Origin: Sarcocystis neurona
Lineage: Eukaryota; Apicomplexa; Conoidasida; Eucoccidiorida; Sarcocystidae
Direction of reading: 5' to 3'
DNA length: 64,000 bases
NCBI GenBank assembly: GCA_000727475.1
Contig: KL647288.1
Coordinates: 2,847,604-2,911,603 of the forward strand
Positions 57,901 through 64,000 of the stretch are shown here, piece after piece. The notes below the pieces were generated by a model. The model worked only from the letters and a program-made list of their open reading frames with translations. It did no database searches and was not told the origin of the DNA. The translations under genes were made by a program, and so were the position numbers. The stretch's first letter is position 1. Each line of letters starts with the position of its first letter.

Positions 57901-60900
57901 TCGCGCTTCCCGAAAACATCCCTACTCGCTCCGCTCGGACTGGTCTGGACTGCGCAGACGACGCTGTCGCTAGCGCTGCTGCTGCGGCTGCTGCAGCTGC
58001 TGTCCGGTTGACGTCGCCATCTGCTGCGTCGCGCGTGCGCCGCGGCTGCGGCTCGTCAACATGCAGCTCACGCCCCGCGGCGTCCAGCACCCGCAGCTCT
58101 GTGCAGTTTGCGTACGCAAGCACCACATACAACACCATCTCTCCTTGCTGCTGCGCGCCAGCCGGAACGTCACTCTGCTGCACGAAGAACTCACGCAAGA
58201 GCTTCCTATCCGCCGGGGGCTCGCATATTTTCGAAGTCGCAAGTGTTTCACTACCGCCTAAATGCGCAGCAGTGTCGACACGGCGTCCGGTGCTACCCTC
58301 CGCCTGTTCACGGCTGGGCGTGCTTCCTCGAGTACTCTTGTCGCAGGTGCCCGAACCACTGCTGCTGCGGTTGTCACAGCTCGTCCCTTCGCCGCTTCTG
58401 CTGCTGATGCCGCTGTAGACGACAGCAGGGGCACGCGGCCGCGAGTATCTGCCAGGCAGCAACCAGACCCTGAGAACACGCCCTCTGCTCAACGGATCGC
58501 TCTCGCGCTTTTGCTTTTCAAAACACTCCCCCGGGGCGGCAAGCTTTCTACAGGCTTCCGCTGCTGCCGCAAGGCATCGCTGTGTTCTCCAGCTTGGTCC
58601 TCTGGAGCATCTGTTGCTGCTGCTGCGAAGAAAAGATAGGCGAAGGCCTGCACTCCCAGAGACAGCAGCAGGACCTCACGAACACCCTTCATCCAGAACG
58701 CGCTCTGGAGATGCAGTTTTTGCAGCTTGCTCACACTCAGCCGTGTAGACACACAGAAAACCCAACTAAAATAACTTTTTCCACTCTTTACAGTGTAACA
58801 TGCATCAACAATATACAGACAGACGGACAGGGAGAGGGACAGGCAGACGGACACGGAGACAGAGAGAGACAGAATTGTACATAGGTGTACGTGTGTGAGT
58901 GCACATATATATATATATGTATATATGGACACAGAGAGATGTAAGGACAGTGATATGTATAAGAGAATACATACTGATGCGTGTGTCCAGGAAAGAGAGG
59001 CAAAAAGGAAAGATGTGAACGCATGAGTGCCTACATTAATAGGACCTGGTATAGAGTGAGAGACACAGACATAGATGCATGAGCTGGTCGACGTGAAAGT
59101 GTATGTGCCTATATATATATAGATATATATATATATCGCGAGAGAGAGGGACGGAGAGAGAGGTGCAGAACGGAAGCAGGGATCAAAATGCAGCTGATTC
59201 TTGGACTCGTGGGAACGGTTATCGCGGATTCGAGAATGCAGTCAGCCGCAAGGAGTTCCTGGGGTTGGTCGCTGCCGAAGCGTCTTACCATCCCGCACTG
59301 CACACGAGATTCCTGTCTACCCTCGCGCTGCTCCATCCCGCTGGCACGCTGCAAAGTGGACGGCATGACTGTCAATCTCCCTACATAGATACACAGAGGC
59401 ACTTGTGTATACATGTGTTTCGCTGCCGGTTTGTCCGGGCTGACGCTGCCTAGTGGAGGGGTACGCCACTTCATCGGTAAACATACATATGTGTGTGTAT
59501 ATATATATGTATATGGACGTGCACGGCTGGGTCTACATGGTAAAGCGCTGTCGCTGAGAATCTATGTAGGCGGGCAGTGGGCAGAGCTGAGGCGGGATAT
59601 CAACCTGGCACACACGTGTCTACATCTGCAACTGGGTCTCTGTATGCGCAGCATGTTGAACCTAGCAGTGCTATACTTCCACAGAGAGCATATGTATTCT
59701 AGAAGTACGCGAAATCAGCCGTCGCAGGGAGAGACGCAGGTGACGCAGAGAACGTCGGAAGTACTCAGGCCGAGTTACACAGGCTCGCATCTGTATTCAC
59801 ACGCGCATTCCACGCACGTCCGCATACACAGGGACGTGCCAGCGGTGGAGGCGGGGGGCTGCATGTGCGTAATAATTACACGAGAGAAGCGGACCTAAAA
59901 CTGCTGGCGTCTCGCTCATGTGCCGTGTATGTACGCCCGCTCCAGAAGACGTCTCGATCACCACTACGCACCTCAACTGAACAGGACGAAGTCGGGATTT
60001 ACTCTTCCCCGACTCTACGTAGACGCACTTACCCCTCTACGTACATATACATATATTTATGAATATATATACGTATACAGAGATAGGCACATATATACAT
60101 AAATATATATGTATACGGAAATAGGTACACGTCTACATAAATATATATATATGTTTACTGGTATGTTACAACCCATAACTGCGCGTGGATATGGGAAAGA
60201 GAGTATCTGCTGCGTGTCTAAGTACGTCCTTGGACATGTATGTCGAATTCTCAGGTGTTGCGCAACTGCGCGTAGGTATGGCTACGTATGTATACATGTA
60301 TACGTATACGTATCTGCACACACGCGTATGGATGGATGGATGGATGTACGTATGTATGTATGTATGTATGCGTATGTGTATAAACATATATATGCATGTA
60401 TGCATATGTATATATACATATACATGCAGCACACTCAACAGCCAAACAAACTGCACCTGGTCCCTTTTTTCTCACCCGCTCGCACACTGAAAAGTGTTGA
60501 ATTTGGAAAGCGGCCGCCAATGAGGAATACGGCCTTTTTCCACAGCGGCTGGTTCCACGGGGAACTCCCATCTTCAAGCACAGCCGCTGCTGCTGCAGCA
60601 ACAACGCTCCCACCAGCAGCTGCCCGTGTCGCAGCATCTGCAGCGGCACCAGCGTCAGGCTGCTTTGGCAGACACAGGACGGCGCACGTGGCTTTTTTTC
60701 CACCGCCCACGGCAGGCGCAGCACGCAGCAGACACGTTCGGAGCGGCAGCGGGCTTGTGATAGTGTCGGTACTGAAAGAGAAAGCATCAGTGAAGTGCGT
60801 TCGAGTATAAAGACACCGCAACGGACGTAGCGTCCAACGCTCCCTGTGTTCCCCGTCTTTCCAGCAGCGCAGCATTAGCAGCCAGTCATCCCCGCGATCG

Positions 60901-63900
60901 CCTATGGCAAGGAGGATCCAGCTGCTGCCGCTGTGACACTCACTGTCCTGTGTTGCTGCTGTTACCTCCTCGGCTGATGCTTTCACCTGCGGCTGTTGTG
61001 CTGCTCCTGCTGTATAGGCTGTCGACTTGCGCTTGTTTGTCTTGACCTGCTGCTTCAGCGGCTCCTGCGGCCGCTGCTGCTGCAACCCGTGAGCAGTGGA
61101 CGAGCACCACCAGCTGCCGATGGCAGCAAACGCCTTGAAGCGCGACAACTCCGCAGCAGAGGCAACAGGGAGGTGAACGACGTCCATGCGGGTCCACGGC
61201 TTATGCAAGCAGCAGCTGACGTTCGGCTGCTCTGTGCATCGTCCTGGCCTTTCTTCGGGAAGTTCATCCGAGTTTCCTTCTCGTTTGCCAGCAGCTGCTG
61301 CATGCGCCTCAGCAGACCCCGCTAAAGCAAAAGAAATGGAAGAAGCAGCTGCGGGAGATCGACAGTCACCCGCAGCAGCAACAGGACGAGCCGCGTCCGC
61401 GAGCGCAGGACTGCCTGAGGCGACAGGAGAACAAACAGCGGCACCCGAAACAGAGTACGCCATAGCAGCAGCGAGACATGAATTCGCAGGGCAAGGGCCG
61501 CGCGAGAATGGAGGGCTACGGGAACATCGGTCGCAGGACAACGTCGCGGCGGCAACTGGGCGGCCCACGTCAGCCGCAGCAGGCGATCGGATACTCAGCA
61601 CAAAGAACTGCGCAGAGAACCGGTTGTACAGCAGCCACACCTTCCTGAGCGCACTACGCAACACCAGCGGGGAGACCGCGTGATCGGCCGCTGCAACCGC
61701 CTGCGGGCCTGACGAAAGGGCAGCTGATGCCGTTCGCTCTGCAGAAGTCCGTGCTGCGGGGTCGGGAACATGAAGAGGAAGCTCCTGGATGCCGCTCTCC
61801 ACAGGTAGAGCGCAACAACAGATACTGCTATCCTCCCTTGCATCTCCTGCTGTTGGTGCGGCACCCGCTCCTGCGGCGGCTGCTCTCCCTACTGACGCTT
61901 GTGCTGGTGCTGCTTCTACAATAGGCGTTGCTTCTGCTGGAGAAAGCAGGCGGCGCTTTCGAGGTTCGCCATCCGCTGTCTTGATAGTAGCAGCACCAGC
62001 ACGTCCTGCGTGCTCCCTCGGGGATTGCTCGTCCTGCTGACGCTGCTGCTGTGGCCGCTGGCTCTGCTGTTGCGGCTGTGAGTACTCCTGCTGTTCTTGC
62101 TCTGGCTGCAACTCAGGGAGACCCGATCTACCGGCGCTAGGGTGTACAGACATCTGAGAGAGTTTTCCCTCGCGAGGTGCTGCAGCAACTGAAAGAGGGC
62201 GTGTCTGCCGCTGCTGGTGCTGAAATAAAAAGCGCAGAACATCGGTGCAGGGGCCGCAGAGCGAAGACGCGAACGTGTCTGAGAGAGGAACGGGAGGCGG
62301 AGCATAATCTGCAGGAAACTCTGACGTGTTGATAAAGGGCGCCGTGGGAAGAAAGGCCACTGTCTGCGGAATTGAAGCAGATTGAAAAGATAGATACTTC
62401 TCCGTCAGAGCGAGGGACGGCGTGAGAGAAGAACGCCAAGAGGGAGAGCCGAAAGTGCAGCACCAGCAGACTGAGTTTCCTGCAGCGACAAGGTCGCGGC
62501 AGCAGCAGGAAAAGTCACAGCGCTCGAGCCAGCGGAGCTGCGAGCCGCAGCAGAGGCAAGGCAGCTGCTCCGGCAGCGACCGAAGTTTGTCTGCAGCAGC
62601 GAGCGGTACTGACGACGTTGCAGCTGACGACGTTGCAGCAGAACACCAGCCCGAACGAGACGCAGCAGCCGATGCCGCAGCAGCATCCGAGGGGCCGAGG
62701 AACGACGAAAAAGACCACTCCGGACTCTCCCCCTGCGCCGTGCAGGACGGGGCTACTGCTGCACGCGCAGACCCGACAGCAGCCGAAGCACCGGGAGCAA
62801 CCCTGCCGCAATAGCCGTCGCACCGTCGCTGCAGCACCCGTAGGCACAGCAGCTCCGCAGCCGATTCCTGCTGCCTCTGTGCAGTTGCGCAGGGAGAAGA
62901 AGCCCATGCTCGGGCGGAATCCGCCTTAGCAGCACCACCGGCACATGCAGACGGCCAAGCAGCGTGCGAGAGAAGCTGCAAAACACCAGCAGCGAAGAAA
63001 CCAAAGAGACGAAATGCAGCGAGTACCACCACACGCCCGAGATTTTCAAAAGCGCCACCACGAGTCAGGGGGAAATGTTGCAGGCGAACATTTCTTTGCA
63101 GGCATACCAGAGTTTAAGTTCCGTCTTCTCCAGTATTCTCTAACGCACAGACGCCAGACTACACACATATGCCTACAAACGTGTGCAGATACGTATGTAC
63201 ATAGCGGAGAGGAAATACGGGGGGAAAAACTCTGGTCCTCAGAGCGTGACGTGACGACGAGGGAGTCCGTGCTTCTATTTTGACACAAATAAATATGGAA
63301 TACATCGTCTGTACATATAGAAGACATAGAAAGCCCACTTGTCTTACCGCGGACGCACGTATCCAAATATATGTATACGGACATCAGTATGTCTACCTAC
63401 ACGAGGACATAGATATAAATGGATATGTGTGTGTGCACCGCCATGTACATGAAGCCGCACACGTGAAGGTGTACGTACAAGGCGAACGATTACGAGGAGC
63501 GAGAGAGAGAGGAACCCCGCTCTGACCCCGCGTTGTTCGTCCCCCCTATACACCCATGCGTATGTTAGTCGGTGTACTTGCTGGATAGCTCAGTTAATAG
63601 TGTCGAACGGTTCACCTCGCTGGAAAGACCCTACCTCACAGCAAAGGCCTCTCGACACGCAGATGCTTGCTGCAGAAGGCTGTGCTGCTGAAGATGAGGT
63701 GCTGTTGCTCTGTGCGCGTTCTTCCTCTCCTCGTTTTTTGGCTCGCGGCAGTTCCGCTTCTGACACGGCGGGGGCCGCAGCCGCCTCACACTCGCAGTTC
63801 AAGCAGGGAATACGGGTGTCGGCAGCAGCACCAGCAGCAGACGGAGCTGCATACGAGCGGTAGACTTTCCTTTCTCCTCCGACATGCGTAGCATCAGGCA

Positions 63901-64000
63901 CTGCTTCCTTGTTGCTGCCTTCCCCGCAGCTGCTCCTGCTGCCACTGGCGCGCTCGCTCCCCCCTCGACTGTGCTGGCCGCTCCCCTTGGGGACGTGGCT
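45937..64000 (-). CDS. Very large propeller-like plus helical protein, partial (runs off the right edge)
   Basis: I propose one multi-exon gene. Phase-matched pieces are: 64,000-63,635 (donor GAG|GTAGGG); 62,975-60,476 (acceptor GTTTTGCAG, donor G|GTGAGA); an exon ending 55,373 (donor GCAA|GTAAGG) joined to 54,482-53,830 (SFA|R|LLSFELQEL); 53,314-51,725 (CLVA|LLVGTVDGFVFAWRV); and 50,307-45,937 (acceptor CTGTTGTAG). Exons at about 58.5-57.6, 57.13-57.02, 56.1-55.9 and 55.9-55.4 kb are visible but lack firm borders. Propeller-like strands recur: WILLAIGDRGDDWLLMLRCW, MVLYVVLAYANCTELRVLD, YGLGVTDGFVHNHIHGR, ETYLWATAFDDGVLVLLL. The terminal exon (1,456 residues) is helical with long Ala/Gln runs, for example SLWNRVIEWNARKLHEYLLE and LLSFHILDCFIGLHRLVREA. 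Propellers followed by helices fit coat, nucleoporin or other scaffold proteins, but I recognise no family. It could be two genes; the link between 60.5 and 55.4 kb is the weakest. Confidence 0.5.
51599..51636. repeat. Two perfect copies of the palindrome GGTGTACGTACACC
   Basis: Copies lie at 51,599-51,612 and 51,623-51,636, 24 bases apart, just past the proposed end of a - strand exon and so probably in an intron. Confidence 0.95.
51725..53314 (-). other. Exon of the large propeller-like gene
   Basis: The acceptor is TTTTCCGCGGCGCAG|CTGCTG and the proposed donor TTTTTGCG|GTAGGG, both in phase 0, giving 530 codons. The exon opens LLVGTVDGFVFAWRV, a clear propeller-type strand pair, and ends YHAVWGAATKEGATIFA. 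The middle is Ala/Ser/Gly-rich and acidic. Confidence 0.6.
53830..54482 (-). other. Exon of the large propeller-like gene
   Basis: The acceptor GACGCGGTCTCAG follows a CTG-rich tandem repeat that serves as the pyrimidine tract. The exon reads LLSFELQELSEGAGRPSQLS and later ETYLWATAFDDGVLVLLLET, then an Ala/Pro/Gly-rich stretch and RKENRCLVA before the donor GTAACG. The 2-base start matches the 1-base end of the preceding exon at 55,373. Confidence 0.65.
54525..54620. repeat. 24-bp tandem repeat (GACAACACACCATGCAGCAG..), about four units
   Basis: Units start near 54,527, 54,548, 54,572 and 54,596. On the - strand, the sense strand of the gene here, they read as CTG-rich DNA directly upstream of the acceptor at 54,482, so they are probably intronic. 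Confidence 0.85.
55832..55845. repeat. Perfect copy of the palindrome GGTGTACGTACACC
   Basis: This is a fourth perfect copy of the 14-base core, lying at the border of a possible - strand exon. Confidence 0.95.
58870..60430. other. Microsatellite-rich segment, TA, GGAT and GTAT repeats
   Basis: TA runs occur near 58,906-58,925, 59,110-59,135, 59,497-59,512 and 60,040-60,150. A GGAT repeat followed by a GTAT repeat lies at 60,325-60,372. It probably forms a long intron of the - strand gene. A + strand frame around 59,190-59,400 and the opposite - strand frame both look protein-like, and I could not decide between them. Confidence 0.55.
60476..62975 (-). other. Exon of the large propeller-like gene
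   Basis: The acceptor has a long pyrimidine tract ending GGTGTTTTGCAG and the frame starts in phase 0. The exon encodes 833 codons plus one base. It has a Cys-rich segment near residue 150-190 (LPCLCCGSQLRWLERCDFSC, then WCC) that might bind metal, a Gln-rich low-complexity middle, and propeller-like strands at the end. A 45-base in-frame segment with GTGTCT..TTTCAG ends near 60,800 could be a short intron. Confidence 0.6.

Noticed and set aside
63583..63655. TGGATAGCTCAGTTAATAG resembles a tRNA D-arm, followed by GGTTCACC.
   Set aside because: No acceptor-stem pairing or anticodon arm can be formed at the right spacing, and a GTTCRA T-loop is missing. The stretch also overlaps a probable intron start.

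Overview
The window reads as nuclear DNA of an apicomplexan coccidian, most likely Eimeria or a close relative such as Cyclospora. Three things point there. First, CAG/CTG trinucleotide tracts are very dense and run straight through reading frames, giving long Ala, Gln and Ser runs. Second, the genes are long and split by many introns with GT..AG borders. Third, TA and CA/TG microsatellites are scattered through introns and spacers. The genus is inferred from sequence texture only. The first 147 bases are an assembly gap.

Layout. 0.15-7.8 kb holds no gene I can support; its middle part is strikingly pyrimidine-rich on the + strand. 7.8-26.7 kb (+ strand) is one six-exon gene for a giant endonuclease/exonuclease/phosphatase (EEP) fold protein of the neutral-sphingomyelinase type. 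All junctions keep phase and the exons sum to a whole number of codons. The catalytic domain sits about 1,820 residues into the predicted protein and is itself interrupted by about 950 low-complexity residues. 26.7-32.5 kb is a spacer with little CAG repeat and no recognised gene.

From 32.5 kb to the right edge all supported genes lie on the - strand, convergent with the EEP gene. These are: an unrecognised basic/helical protein whose last exon is 34,139 to 32,481; a gene with beta-propeller-like exons and a Gln-rich, coiled-coil-like C-terminus (43,028 to 35,504, 5' end unresolved); and a very large propeller-like plus helical gene (off the right edge to 45,937), for which several exons are resolved and others between 55.4 and 60.5 kb are only partly resolved.

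Many long open frames on both strands come only from CAG/CTG tracts, which contain no stop in any of the six frames. Frame openness was therefore not taken as evidence of coding. I relied on balanced amino-acid composition, recognised motifs and phase-matched splice sites.

Besides genes, the window carries a 14-bp palindrome, GGTGTACGTACACC, in four perfect and several near-perfect copies, plus several short tandem repeats. Its strangest genic feature is the split EEP catalytic domain.
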